From Deltaproteobacteria bacterium (GTDB lineage: Bacteria > Desulfobacterota > Desulfobacteria > Desulfobacterales > UBA11574), in assembly GCA_019308685.1 (NCBI GenBank), contig JAFDHQ010000018.1, positions 1 through 35,348 of the forward strand: DNA of 35,348 nucleotides. Reading direction: 5' to 3'. Shown piece after piece: positions 19,715 through 28,727 of the stretch. The notes under the pieces are model-generated. The model did no database searches. It was not told where the DNA came from and saw nothing but the letters and a program-made list of their open reading frames with translations. The position numbers were made by a program, and so were the translations under genes. The first letter of the stretch is position 1. Every line of letters begins with the position of its first letter.

Positions 19715-20680
19715 TCAAATAAGGGAAGGTTCAAGCACAGGAGATGCCGGTGTTTCTGTTGCCACGTCAGTGGGTGCAAAAATATCCAAATTCGAATATT
19801 TTTTCCATTGATACCATTCTTCAGGAAATTTGTATATATAATGTTCCATAAATTTTAGGACGACCTCCCCGATGGACATATCCATGGATCGCTGATACTG
19901 CTTTGTCATTTCTTCCCAAGAAGATGTTATAAATTTATATCTTTGCCAGGAATCTCTGTGCATAGCTCCAAAAACGATAGCGGCCTTACATCTTTTGGAC
20001 AGAATATTTATTGTTTTGTCCATATGAATATGCTTGCCCAGAAAATCTATTTTTTTATTACGACAGGGCCTCCATTCATCTATCTCGTCACATTGGGTTA
20101 TCACAACCCGGTTTTCTTTTAGATTTTCAGAAATCGCTTTCATGATATTTGGGGTCCGGTCCGGGTCAATAAATCTGGCTGAAACTTCGCCGGCGCGTTG
20201 ATTTGATATTTCCCGCAACCGGTTTGTTTTAAATTTCACCACAATGGTTACCGGGTAATTATTTAACGCCAAATAACCCGGAATGAATTCAACCCCCCCG
20301 AGATGACCGGTGATTAAAAGAACACCCTTACCTTTGTTAAGCGCTTGATTTATATAGGTTATACCTTGATTCTCTATGTGTGTTCGGAAAAAGGTTTTCC
20401 ATGTTTCATTAGCGGAAAAGGCATTAAAAATTTTTTCGTAGTAATGGAATAAAATCCCTCTAAAAACGTCTCTTGTAATGGATTTTATTTCAGAGCTGTT
20501 TTTATGGTCCATGAAAACCGTTTTAACAGCCCTTTTGATTTTCCATTTTTCTTTTCTATTAAAGAAAAAATATAATTTACCCAAAATGCTCATATAAAAT
20601 AGGGTCATCCTCCACCCCAGCATCCTGCATAAAAAAATGTTGAATCGCCCTTGTAGAAAAGAACTTAAATTGATCTTCAT
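19715..20680 (-). CDS. Lysophospholipid acyltransferase family protein (LpxL/HtrB-like)
   Basis: LLITGHLGGVEFIPGYLAL (H-x4-E-like), ITQCDEIDEWRP, FLGKHIHM..., C-terminal PEEWYQWKKY. Confidence 0.87.
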   Translation of the reverse strand: MKINLSSFLQGRFNIFLCRMLGWRMTLFYMSILGKLYFFFNRKEKWKIKRAVKTVFMDHKNSSEIKSITRDVFRGILFHYYEKIFNAFSANETWKTFFRTHIENQGITYINQALNKGKGVLLITGHLGGVEFIPGYLALNNYPVTIVVKFKTNRLREISNQRAGEVSARFIDPDRTPNIMKAISENLKENRVVITQCDEIDEWRPCRNKKIDFLGKHIHMDKTINILSKRCKAAIVFGAMHRDSWQRYKFITSSWEEMTKQYQRSMDMSIGEVVLKFMEHYIYKFPEEWYQWKKYSNLDIFAPTDVATETPASPVLEPSLI

Positions 20681-20782
20681 GGGTATACCTCCATCGTGTT
20701 CTTGGATTTTTTTCCGCTTATAGCTGGATAGAATTTCAAAAACGTATAATTCACAACATCAAGATGAAAATAGAGGCGCAAC

Positions 20783-20809
20783 GAGGATTATTTTTTGAGC
20801 ATAACGCAG
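20783..20809. repeat. Remnant core of the MITE-like family (GAGGATTATTTTTTGAGCATAACGCAG)
   Basis: About 21/27 identical to core of the element at 28728-28871 (GAGGATTAAAATTTGAGACTGACGCAG). Confidence 0.4.
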
Positions 20810-20914
20810 AGACTTGTCCGCCTCCGGCGGATTGTGCGAAAAGACCATTAATCAACAGACTCATCTATTCAGGTTGAACCTATGATGTCTATCAATCCAT
20901 TTGCTTTCTTTTTT

Positions 20915-20930
20915 ATCAAAAAACGTGCCA
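20915..20930 (-). promoter_or_regulatory. Candidate sigma54 promoter (TGGCACGTTTTTTGAT on minus strand) for acyltransferase operon
   Basis: Matches TGGCACG-N4-TTGCW except TTGAT at the -12 box; about 235 nt upstream of the 20680 start. Confidence 0.42.
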
Positions 20931-21113
20931 CAACCTGCCGAATAGATGGGATCTGGGTTTTAAAAAGCTGTTTTGAGATAGACTTACGATAAGAATCTAT
21001 TTAAGATCCTTGTTTAGAGCGATGTTACATTAATTGAATAATATGAAAATATATAACAAAACAATTTATACTTTTAATAGACGAGGCTCGGCATGGAGAA
21101 TCAGATAAGAGAT

Positions 21114-21154
21114 ATGCACAGAAAAATGTGCACGATGCACATTTTTCTGTGCAT
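21114..21154. promoter_or_regulatory. Perfect 19-bp inverted repeat with 3-nt spacer; double TGCACA-N6-TGTGCA dyad, candidate NtrC-family enhancer (UAS)
   Basis: ATGCACAGAAAAATGTGCA-CGA-TGCACATTTTTCTGTGCAT; two dyads with centres 21 bp apart. Confidence 0.7.
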
Positions 21155-21287
21155 TTTAGTTTTGAACACTCTATGATTGACGAAAATAAAATTTTATGAT
21201 GAAATATTTTTTAAGGATCTTAACACCGAATTAACCATAAAATAATAATAACTTAACATAGTCTGACGCAGGTGGGCTTAAAAAACA

Positions 21288-21303
21288 TGGCATAAAGTTT
21301 GCT
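21288..21303 (+). promoter_or_regulatory. Candidate sigma54 promoter (TGGCATAAAGTTTGCT)
   Basis: TGGCAY-N5-TTGCW with GG-N10-GC spacing, about 90 nt before ATG of the NtrC-family regulator. Confidence 0.7.
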
Positions 21304-21392
21304 TGTTCGGCCATTGTTTTAAATCTCCCGATATTTGTAAACCGGCCCATCCGAAACTTGCGGATTATAAATGAAGAACGAGTAAACTGGAT

Positions 21393-22745
21393 ATGAAAAA
21401 AAATCATACGATTCTTGTTGTGGATGATGAAAATGGCGTTCGCCAGTCATTCAACATGGTCTTAAAAGATGACTATAATGTGCTTCTGGCGGGTACAGGT
21501 CAACAAGCTATAGATATTTTTATAAAAAATAAAGTCGATCTGGTTTTGCTAGATATCCTTTTGCCGGATACCGGAGGCCTGAACCTCCTTGAAAAATTCA
21601 AGGAAGCAGATCCTAATACAGAAATAATCATGGTAACCGCAGTTAATGAAGTTCAAACGGCGGTAAAGGCGATTAAACTGGGGGCGTATGAATATATTAT
21701 TAAACCGTTTGTTGTGGATGATGTCTTGACGGTAATCCATCGGGCCATGGAAAAACGAAGTCTGGTAAAAGAAGTTGCCTATCTAAAGGACGAACTCGAA
21801 CGATATTGCCCCTTTGAGAAGATGGTCGGCAAAGATGAAAAGATGATAAAAATCTTTGAGTTGATATCGATTGTTTCTCAAGGTGATGGCAGCGTACTGA
21901 TACAGGGGGAAAGCGGTACGGGCAAGGAACTGGTTGCCAGAGCCATTCATAACCGGGGATCAAGACATAAAGATCCGTTTGTGGTTATTAATTGTTCCGC
22001 CATACCGGCGACCCTGATGGAGAGTAAAATTTTCGGTCACAACAGGGGAGCGTTTACCGGGGCCACCCATACCAGTGTCGGAAAACTGGAAATTGCAGAC
22101 AAGGGGACTATTTTACTGGATGATATCGATTCTCTGGATATCAATATGCAGGCTAAGCTTCTACGAATCATTCAGGAAAAAGAATTTGAAAGACTCGGCA
22201 GCACCAAGGTTGTCAAGGTTGATGTCAGGTTTGTGGCATCTTCGAACAAAGACCTCAATAATTTGATTTTACAGGAAGAATTTCGTGAAGATCTCTATTA
22301 TAGGCTGGCCGTTTTTCCCATCGAACTCCCTCCCCTAAGAGAAAGAAAAGACGATATCCCACTTCTATTGAACCACTTTTTGGAATTAAATTCCATGAAT
22401 ACCGGGAAACCTCCCAAAATATTTTCCGAAGAGGCCGTTGACATATTAACAGAATATGATTGGCCGGGAAATGTCAGAGAACTTCAAAACCTGGTAGAAA
22501 GATTGTTTGCCATTACAAAAGGCTCTGTGATTCATCTTAAAGATATTTCCACTTTCAACACTGGTAAAAGGGGAATTAAAGATATGACCCTTAAACAAGC
22601 CGTTAGAGAATTTGAGAAAAATTACATTTCCGAGATTCTTGAAAGCGTTGACGGCAATAGAAAAAAGGCTGCAGAACGACTGGGAATACACCGTAATACA
22701 CTTTTTGCCAAAACCGTCGAATTCGGTTTGAATACAAACAAATAA
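21393..22745 (+). CDS. Sigma54-dependent NtrC-family response regulator (receiver, AAA+, HTH)
   Basis: ILVVDDENGVRQ receiver, GESGTGKELVARAIH Walker A, GAFTGA loop, AERLGIHRNTL HTH. Confidence 0.95.
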   Translation: MKKNHTILVVDDENGVRQSFNMVLKDDYNVLLAGTGQQAIDIFIKNKVDLVLLDILLPDTGGLNLLEKFKEADPNTEIIMVTAVNEVQTAVKAIKLGAYEYIIKPFVVDDVLTVIHRAMEKRSLVKEVAYLKDELERYCPFEKMVGKDEKMIKIFELISIVSQGDGSVLIQGESGTGKELVARAIHNRGSRHKDPFVVINCSAIPATLMESKIFGHNRGAFTGATHTSVGKLEIADKGTILLDDIDSLDINMQAKLLRIIQEKEFERLGSTKVVKVDVRFVASSNKDLNNLILQEEFREDLYYRLAVFPIELPPLRERKDDIPLLLNHFLELNSMNTGKPPKIFSEEAVDILTEYDWPGNVRELQNLVERLFAITKGSVIHLKDISTFNTGKRGIKDMTLKQAVREFEKNYISEILESVDGNRKKAAERLGIHRNTLFAKTVEFGLNTNK

Positions 22746-22806
22746 ACCTATCGGAAATTCTACAAAGGAAACCTCCTCTATTTCACATCTTTTTTTTTAT
22801 TTATCC

Positions 22807-22835
22807 TTGACATGAATTTGCAAAATGTTTATAGG
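22807..22835 (+). promoter_or_regulatory. Putative sigma70 promoter upstream of the RsbRD_N/dsr operon (TTGACA-N17-TATAGG)
   Basis: TTGACA 22807-22812, TATAGG 22830-22835. Confidence 0.45.
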
Positions 22836-22993
22836 ACTTTTTTCAATGTGATTTTTCTGTTTTTTTTCTCCAAATGGAAATGGTTTATCTCCAACGGGAA
22901 CGGTCGATTAACCAACTGATATTAATAGGCAATTTTGTTAATATCGACTGGTGATCGACTCAATAGAAGTGGAAATTTGGAGCGGTCCTGAAT

Positions 22994-23539
22994 ATGAGGC
23001 TCAACAATTTGCTGGCGCAAAGAAAAACCGCGATTATAAAAAACTGGTTTACTTTAGCAGTTGAAACTTATCCGCCCGACACCGCATCATTTCTAAAAAA
23101 GCAAAAAGATCCGTTTGCCAACCCTGTTGGAAGAACCATATCCCGGGGATTGGAAGCATTGTATAATGAACTCCTCAAAGAGATGGACCATGACTCCATA
23201 ATTTCCTTCCTCGATCCTATCATCAGGATCAGAGCGATTCAAAACTTCTCCCCTGCACAAGCCATAAGTTTCATCTTTCTTTTAAAAAAGGCCATAAGAG
23301 AAAATATAAAAAAGGAGGCTTTGGAAGAGCAGCTTTTCAATGAACTGCTGTTGTTCGAGTCAAAAATCGATCAATTGGCCATGATTGCGTTTAACCTTTA
23401 CATGGAATGCAAAGAAAAGATTTACGACCTCAAAGCCAATGAGATGAGAAATACAACTTATAAGGCTTTTAAGAGGGCGGGTTTGGTTAGAGAGATGCCG
23501 GTGGATGAACCGGACATTAAACCTAATGTTAATACTTAA
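22994..23539 (+). CDS. RsbRD N-terminal domain-like protein preceding dsrM
   Basis: LLAQRKTAIIKNWFTLAVETYP.., NPVGRTISRGLEALYNELL, FSPAQAISFIFLLKKAIRE; helical RsbRD_N-type pattern. Confidence 0.75.
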   Translation: MRLNNLLAQRKTAIIKNWFTLAVETYPPDTASFLKKQKDPFANPVGRTISRGLEALYNELLKEMDHDSIISFLDPIIRIRAIQNFSPAQAISFIFLLKKAIRENIKKEALEEQLFNELLLFESKIDQLAMIAFNLYMECKEKIYDLKANEMRNTTYKAFKRAGLVREMPVDEPDIKPNVNT

Positions 23540-23656
23540 GGAGGCTTCAAACGGTATATTAGTTTTTTGAAAAATCATTTGTAAAAAAGCTGCCTGAGAC
23601 GATTTTGGATAAACTTTATATGTTGTTATGAGGCCATTAAGTGAGGTAATGGTATA

Positions 23657-24694
23657 ATGAATATTAGTTACATGTATTCCCTCGTAGCGGTAATCGTTCT
23701 GTTTCTGGTTGCCTATGTGGGCGTTATGTTGCCGGGGGGTGAGGTATTTTTTGGTATTATCATACCTTATCTGGCGTTAGTTATTTTTATTTTGGGATTT
23801 ATAAACCGCATTATAGACTGGGCCCGTTCACCGGTTCCTTTTCGCATTCCCACAACATGCGGTCAGGAAAAATCTTTGCCCTGGATCAAACCCAACAGCA
23901 TTGACAACCCCACGACTATCGGCGGCGTTATTATTCGGATGTTTCTGGAAATCGTTTTTTTCCGGTCATTATTCAGAAATACAAAAATGGCATTAAAAGA
24001 GGGCGATAAGCTTTCCTATGAATGGGAAAAGTGGTTGTGGCTCTTTTCGCTGGCATTTCACTGGACCTTTTTCGTCGTATTATTCAGACATCTTCGATTC
24101 TTTTCGGAACCGGTGCCGGCTTTAGTGGAATTAGTGGCAAAACTGGACGGTTTTCTGCAGATCGGACTGCCGGAGCTTAGAATTTCCGGCGTGGTCCTGC
24201 TGGCCGCTTTAATCTTCTTGTTCTTAAGAAGAATATATATTCCACAGATGAGATATATTTCACTGGCTTCAGACTATTTCCCCCTGTTTTTGATTATTGG
24301 CATTGCGTTTACCGGAATCTTGATGCGCTACTTTACTAAGGTGGATATCGTGGGTGTAAAAGAGTTTACCATGAGCCTGGCAACTTTTAAGCCCCATATC
24401 ACTGAAGGAATCGGCAGCATTTTTTATGTGCACCTATTTTTTGTCAGTGTTCTTTTAGCCTATTTCCCCTTCAGCAAACTCATGCACCTGGGAGGAATTT
24501 TTATGAGCCCCACCCGAAATATGGTCAACAACAACCGTTTTAAAAGACATATCAATCCATGGAATTATCCTGTCAAGGTTCACACATATGAAGCATATGA
24601 AGACGAGTTCAGGGAAAAGATGGTCGAAGCAGGATTGCGCGTGGATAAACCGTTAGCGGCGAAACCGCCGGAGGAACCAGAGGAAAAGGAGTAA
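23657..24694 (+). CDS. dsrM: DsrM, membrane cytochrome b subunit of the Dsr sulfite-reduction-associated complex
   Basis: NarI-like TM protein with conserved His, LGGIFMSPTRNMVNNNR; first gene of dsrMKJOP. Confidence 0.94.
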   Translation: MNISYMYSLVAVIVLFLVAYVGVMLPGGEVFFGIIIPYLALVIFILGFINRIIDWARSPVPFRIPTTCGQEKSLPWIKPNSIDNPTTIGGVIIRMFLEIVFFRSLFRNTKMALKEGDKLSYEWEKWLWLFSLAFHWTFFVVLFRHLRFFSEPVPALVELVAKLDGFLQIGLPELRISGVVLLAALIFLFLRRIYIPQMRYISLASDYFPLFLIIGIAFTGILMRYFTKVDIVGVKEFTMSLATFKPHITEGIGSIFYVHLFFVSVLLAYFPFSKLMHLGGIFMSPTRNMVNNNRFKRHINPWNYPVKVHTYEAYEDEFREKMVEAGLRVDKPLAAKPPEEPEEKE

Positions 24695-24697
24695 GTA

Positions 24698-26350
24698 ATG
24701 TCAGAACTTCCAAATCCGGATGAATTTTTAGCAAAAATAGAGCATAAACCCTCCCCTAGGGGATGGATGGATACGCCTGTCGAAATCAGGAAAGGCATCG
24801 CATGCCATGCGGCTAAGCCTGAACGGCTTGAAACTGTCGGTTTTCCCAATCCCAGAGATTGGAGCTGCTATGACGAAGACTGGAAACTTCCTGAAAACTG
24901 GCAGGAAATACTTCACAAAGGCTTCAAGGAGCGGCTCGACAGGTTTCGTTCCATAAAAGTCTTTATGGACATCTGTGTGCGCTGCGGCGCCTGTGCCGAC
25001 AAATGTCATTTTTTTATCGGGTCCGGCGATCCCAAAAACATGCCGGTTGTGCGGGCCGAATTGCTTCGTTCCATTTATAGAAACGATTTCACCACCGCCG
25101 GTAAAATTCTCGGATTATTCGGAAAGAAAGTCAAAAAGAGCTACGGCGCCAGAGAGATGACCCTGGAGGTGTTAAAAGAATGGTGGTATTATCTCTTTCA
25201 GTGTACAGAATGCCGTCGCTGCTCGGTTTTTTGCCCATACGGCATTGACACGGCAGAGATTACCATTTTCGGCCGGGAATTATTGAATCTCATCGGCCTG
25301 AACATTGACTGGGTTGCAGCGCCGGTGGCCTTTTGCTACCGAACAGGGAATCATTTGGGTATTCAGCCCCATGCTTACAAGGATATGATAGATTTCTTTA
25401 CCGATGAGATCGAAGATGTTGCCGGCATCCGGGTAGAACCCCATTTCATGAAAGAGAAGGCCGATATCCTTTTTATAACCCCTTCCGGTGATGTTTTCGC
25501 CGATCCCGGAACGTTTACCTGCATGGGATACATGATGCTGTTTCACTTTTTACAGGAGAAATATGGTCTTGAAATCACCTGGAGCACTTACGCTTCCGAA
25601 GGTGGAAATTTTGGTTTTTTTACCTCTCATGAGATGATGAAGCGGCTGAATGCCAAAATGTATGCGGAAGCCAAACGACTGGGCGTAAAATGGATTCTGG
25701 GCGGAGAGTGCGGTCACATGTGGCGGGTGGTACATCAGTACATGGATACCATGAACGGTCCCGCCGATTTTCTGGAAGAACCGGTATCTCCCATTACCGG
25801 AACCAAATTCGAAAATGCCAGATCTACGAAAATGGTTCATATTACCGAGTTTGTCGCCGACCTTATCAAGCACGGAAAACTCGATCTGGACCCTTCCAGA
25901 AACGACCATTTGAAGGTCACCTATCATGACTCATGTAACCCTGCCAGAGGAATGGGATTGCTGGAAGAACCTCGTTATGTCATCAAAAACGTATGTAATC
26001 ATTTTTACGAAATGCCTGCCAACACCATCCGGGAACAGACGTTTTGCTGCGGCAGCGGGGCGGGTCTCAATGCCGGAGAAAACATGGAGCTGAGGATGCA
26101 AGGCGCTCTGCCCAGACTCAATGCGGTCAAATATGTCCACGAAAAACACGGTGTGAATATGCTGTCGTGTATCTGCGCCATTGACAGAGCCGCGTTTCCC
26201 ACAGCGTTGGAGTACTGGCTTCCCGAAGTGGATAACTGCGGTGTTCACGAGCTGGTGGCCAATGCCCTGATTTTGCCCGGAGAAAAAAAGCGAACGGTAG
26301 ATCTGCGCAATGAACCGTTGCCGGGAATGGAGGATGAAGATGCCGAATAA
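24698..26350 (+). CDS. dsrK: DsrK, HdrD-like iron-sulfur subunit
   Basis: CVRCGACADKCHFF and CTECRRCSVFCPYG ferredoxin motifs, CCG-type YHDSCNPARG / FCCGSGAG. Confidence 0.95.
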   Translation: MSELPNPDEFLAKIEHKPSPRGWMDTPVEIRKGIACHAAKPERLETVGFPNPRDWSCYDEDWKLPENWQEILHKGFKERLDRFRSIKVFMDICVRCGACADKCHFFIGSGDPKNMPVVRAELLRSIYRNDFTTAGKILGLFGKKVKKSYGAREMTLEVLKEWWYYLFQCTECRRCSVFCPYGIDTAEITIFGRELLNLIGLNIDWVAAPVAFCYRTGNHLGIQPHAYKDMIDFFTDEIEDVAGIRVEPHFMKEKADILFITPSGDVFADPGTFTCMGYMMLFHFLQEKYGLEITWSTYASEGGNFGFFTSHEMMKRLNAKMYAEAKRLGVKWILGGECGHMWRVVHQYMDTMNGPADFLEEPVSPITGTKFENARSTKMVHITEFVADLIKHGKLDLDPSRNDHLKVTYHDSCNPARGMGLLEEPRYVIKNVCNHFYEMPANTIREQTFCCGSGAGLNAGENMELRMQGALPRLNAVKYVHEKHGVNMLSCICAIDRAAFPTALEYWLPEVDNCGVHELVANALILPGEKKRTVDLRNEPLPGMEDEDAE

Positions 26351-26744
26351 AAAAAAGATTTATGATAAAGGAGCAGTTTTAGTCGGTCTTTGCATCTTTG
26401 TAATTGTGATAACGTTTCCCTTCTGGTTCAACTTTGGAAATGCCGCTCCGGCGCCGGAACCCAAAATTTCTGACAAAGCCAAAGCCGCAAAAGAGTGTGT
26501 CATGCCCAAAGAATACATGAAGATGGAGCATATGCAGCTTCTGAATGAATGGAGGGATACGGTTGTACGAGACGCCAAAAGGATCTTTGTAAGCAGCAGT
26601 GGGAAGGAATTTAATATGAGTCTTACCAATACCTGTTTGGATTGTCACGTGGAAAAGGCTGAATTTTGTGACAAATGCCATAATTATGCTTCGGTAACCC
26701 CTTACTGCTGGGAGTGCCACATCGATCCAAAGGAGACCAAGTGA
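26340..26744 (+). CDS. dsrJ: DsrJ, periplasmic triheme cytochrome c
   Basis: Three CxxCH motifs (CLDCH, CDKCH, CWECH), N-terminal TM anchor; start at 26340 with GGAGG upstream. Confidence 0.94.
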   Translation: MPNKKKIYDKGAVLVGLCIFVIVITFPFWFNFGNAAPAPEPKISDKAKAAKECVMPKEYMKMEHMQLLNEWRDTVVRDAKRIFVSSSGKEFNMSLTNTCLDCHVEKAEFCDKCHNYASVTPYCWECHIDPKETK

Positions 26745-27532
26745 TGAAAAGCAGCAGAAGAAAATTTTTGAAAATAGCCGGTGTTTCAGCACTCGGTTTA
26801 GGGGCTAAGCCGGTACTCGACGTACTGGCCGCGTCCGGTGAACATGAAGAAACATCTAAGCCTGAAATCATGAAAGGCAAAGATGCTTTGATAGCCAAAA
26901 GATGGGCCATGGTTGTTGACACCCGCAAAATCGAATCCGAAGAAGACCTCAAGCCCATGATTGAGGCCTGCCATAAAATCCATAATGTTCCTGAATTTGA
27001 AAATAAAAATCATGAGATCAAATGGATTTGGCTGGAAGAGTTTAAACATGAATTTCCGACCCAGGAACATGAATTTGTAGATGAAAGGGTCAAGCATTTA
27101 CCTTTTTTAACCCTTTGTAATCATTGTCAAAATCCTGCCTGTGTTCGGGTTTGTCCTACAAAGGCAACGTTTAAACGCGAAGACGGAATCGTACTCATGG
27201 ATTTTCATCGATGCATCGGCTGCAGATTCTGCATGGCGGCCTGCCCCTATGGATCCAGAAGTTTCAATTTCAGAGATCCGCGCCCCTTTATCAAGGAGAC
27301 CAACCCCGAATTTCCCACCAGAACAAAAGGGGTTGTTGAAAAATGTAATTTCTGTGCGGAAAGACTGGCGGTGGGGAGAATGCCGGCCTGTGTTGAGGCG
27401 TCCAACGGTGTGCTGACCTTCGGCGATCTGGATGATCCTGAATCGGAAGTCAGAAAACTGTTAAAAGCCAATTATGCGATACGTCGTAAACCGGCCCTGG
27501 GAGCTGGGCCATCAGTATTTTATATTATATGA
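26744..27532 (+). CDS. dsrO: DsrO, periplasmic Tat-exported ferredoxin-like subunit
   Basis: Tat motif SRRKFLK, cysteine clusters CNHCQNPACVRVCP, CIGCRFCMAACPYG; start at 26744. Confidence 0.94.
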   Translation: MKSSRRKFLKIAGVSALGLGAKPVLDVLAASGEHEETSKPEIMKGKDALIAKRWAMVVDTRKIESEEDLKPMIEACHKIHNVPEFENKNHEIKWIWLEEFKHEFPTQEHEFVDERVKHLPFLTLCNHCQNPACVRVCPTKATFKREDGIVLMDFHRCIGCRFCMAACPYGSRSFNFRDPRPFIKETNPEFPTRTKGVVEKCNFCAERLAVGRMPACVEASNGVLTFGDLDDPESEVRKLLKANYAIRRKPALGAGPSVFYII

Positions 27533-27539
27533 GGTGGAT

Positions 27540-28703
27540 ATGCTTGAAAAGGCGTTAACAGGAAGCAAAAGATACTATGGATGGATGGCGGCGTTACTCG
27601 CCGTTATCAGTGTTGGTTTTGTCTGCTATCTGTGGCAGTTTCGTTTCGGCTTAGGGATTACAGGCATGAGCCGGGACGTATCCTGGGGATTTTATATCGC
27701 CCAGTTCACGTTCCTTGTCGGTGTGGCTGCATCGGCGGTAATGGTGGTTCTTCCCTATTATCTGCATGATTATAAAGCATTCGGCAGGATTACCATTTTG
27801 GGAGAATTTCTGGCGGTGGCTTCGGTGACCATGTGCATCCTGTTTATTTTCGTGGATCTGGGCCAGCCCATACGGGTCATGAATGTGCTGTTGCACCCCA
27901 CACCCAATTCGATTCTTTTCTGGGATATGATCGTGTTAAACGGCTACCTTTTACTGAATATTGTTATCTCCTGGAAAGTACTGGAAGCAGAGCGCAACAA
28001 TGTTGCCCCGCCCAAATGGTTAAAACCTTTTATATATATTTCAATCCCATGGGCTGTGAGTATCCATACGGTAACGGCATATCTGTACTGTGGTCTTCCG
28101 GGCAGGGGGTTCTGGCTCACCGCTATTTTGGCACCCCGCTTTCTTTCTTCGGCCTTTGCTGCAGGTCCGGCGCTTTTAATCCTGTTGTGCATGATTGTCA
28201 GGAAATTTACCAAGTTTGATCCGGGCAAGGAACAGATCCAGTCTCTCGCCAAAGTCGTGGCATATGCCATCACCGTCAATGTATTCTTTTTTCTGTGCGA
28301 GGTCTTTGTGGTATTCTACAGCAAAATACCGGATCATATGGACCATCTAATCTACCTTTTTGTGGGATTGCACGGACACGGTGTTTTAGTGCCCTGGATG
28401 TGGGCCTCCATGATACTTATGGTGGTGTCGATTATTTTGCTGGTCAACCCGGTAACCCGCAAAAACGAGACGGTTCTGGTTGCAGCCTGCATCACCGTGT
28501 TTGTCAGCACCTGGATTGACAAGGGCCTGGGAATGATATCCGGCGGGTTTGTCCCCAACCCCTTGCATCATGTGAATGAATATGTCCCCACAGTACCTGA
28601 AATTCTTATTTCCATCGCGGTATGGGCCATAGGCTTTCTGGTATTGACGGTTCTGTACAAAATCGGTGTAACCGTCAAAGAAGAAATCGCAGGATTAGCA
28701 TAA
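27540..28703 (+). CDS. dsrP: DsrP, NrfD/PsrC-like integral membrane subunit
   Basis: Multi-TM NrfD-type sequence, position in operon; start at MLEKALTGSKRYYGW (27540). Confidence 0.94.
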   Translation: MLEKALTGSKRYYGWMAALLAVISVGFVCYLWQFRFGLGITGMSRDVSWGFYIAQFTFLVGVAASAVMVVLPYYLHDYKAFGRITILGEFLAVASVTMCILFIFVDLGQPIRVMNVLLHPTPNSILFWDMIVLNGYLLLNIVISWKVLEAERNNVAPPKWLKPFIYISIPWAVSIHTVTAYLYCGLPGRGFWLTAILAPRFLSSAFAAGPALLILLCMIVRKFTKFDPGKEQIQSLAKVVAYAITVNVFFFLCEVFVVFYSKIPDHMDHLIYLFVGLHGHGVLVPWMWASMILMVVSIILLVNPVTRKNETVLVAACITVFVSTWIDKGLGMISGGFVPNPLHHVNEYVPTVPEILISIAVWAIGFLVLTVLYKIGVTVKEEIAGLA

Positions 28704-28727
28704 ACTGTTGTTGATGTTTTTTTTTAG

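Noticed and set aside
20817-20831. TCCGCC-TCC-GGCGGA mini-hairpin
   Set aside because: Too short and a common sequence; no context to support function
21259-21274. TCTGACGCAGG near the sigma54 promoter as another MITE remnant
   Set aside because: Only about 10 nt match to the element family; too short to support
24580-26248. Several antisense ORFs opposite dsrK
   Set aside because: Composition-driven shadow ORFs of a strongly supported sense gene; same applies to most ORFs overlapping the listed CDSs
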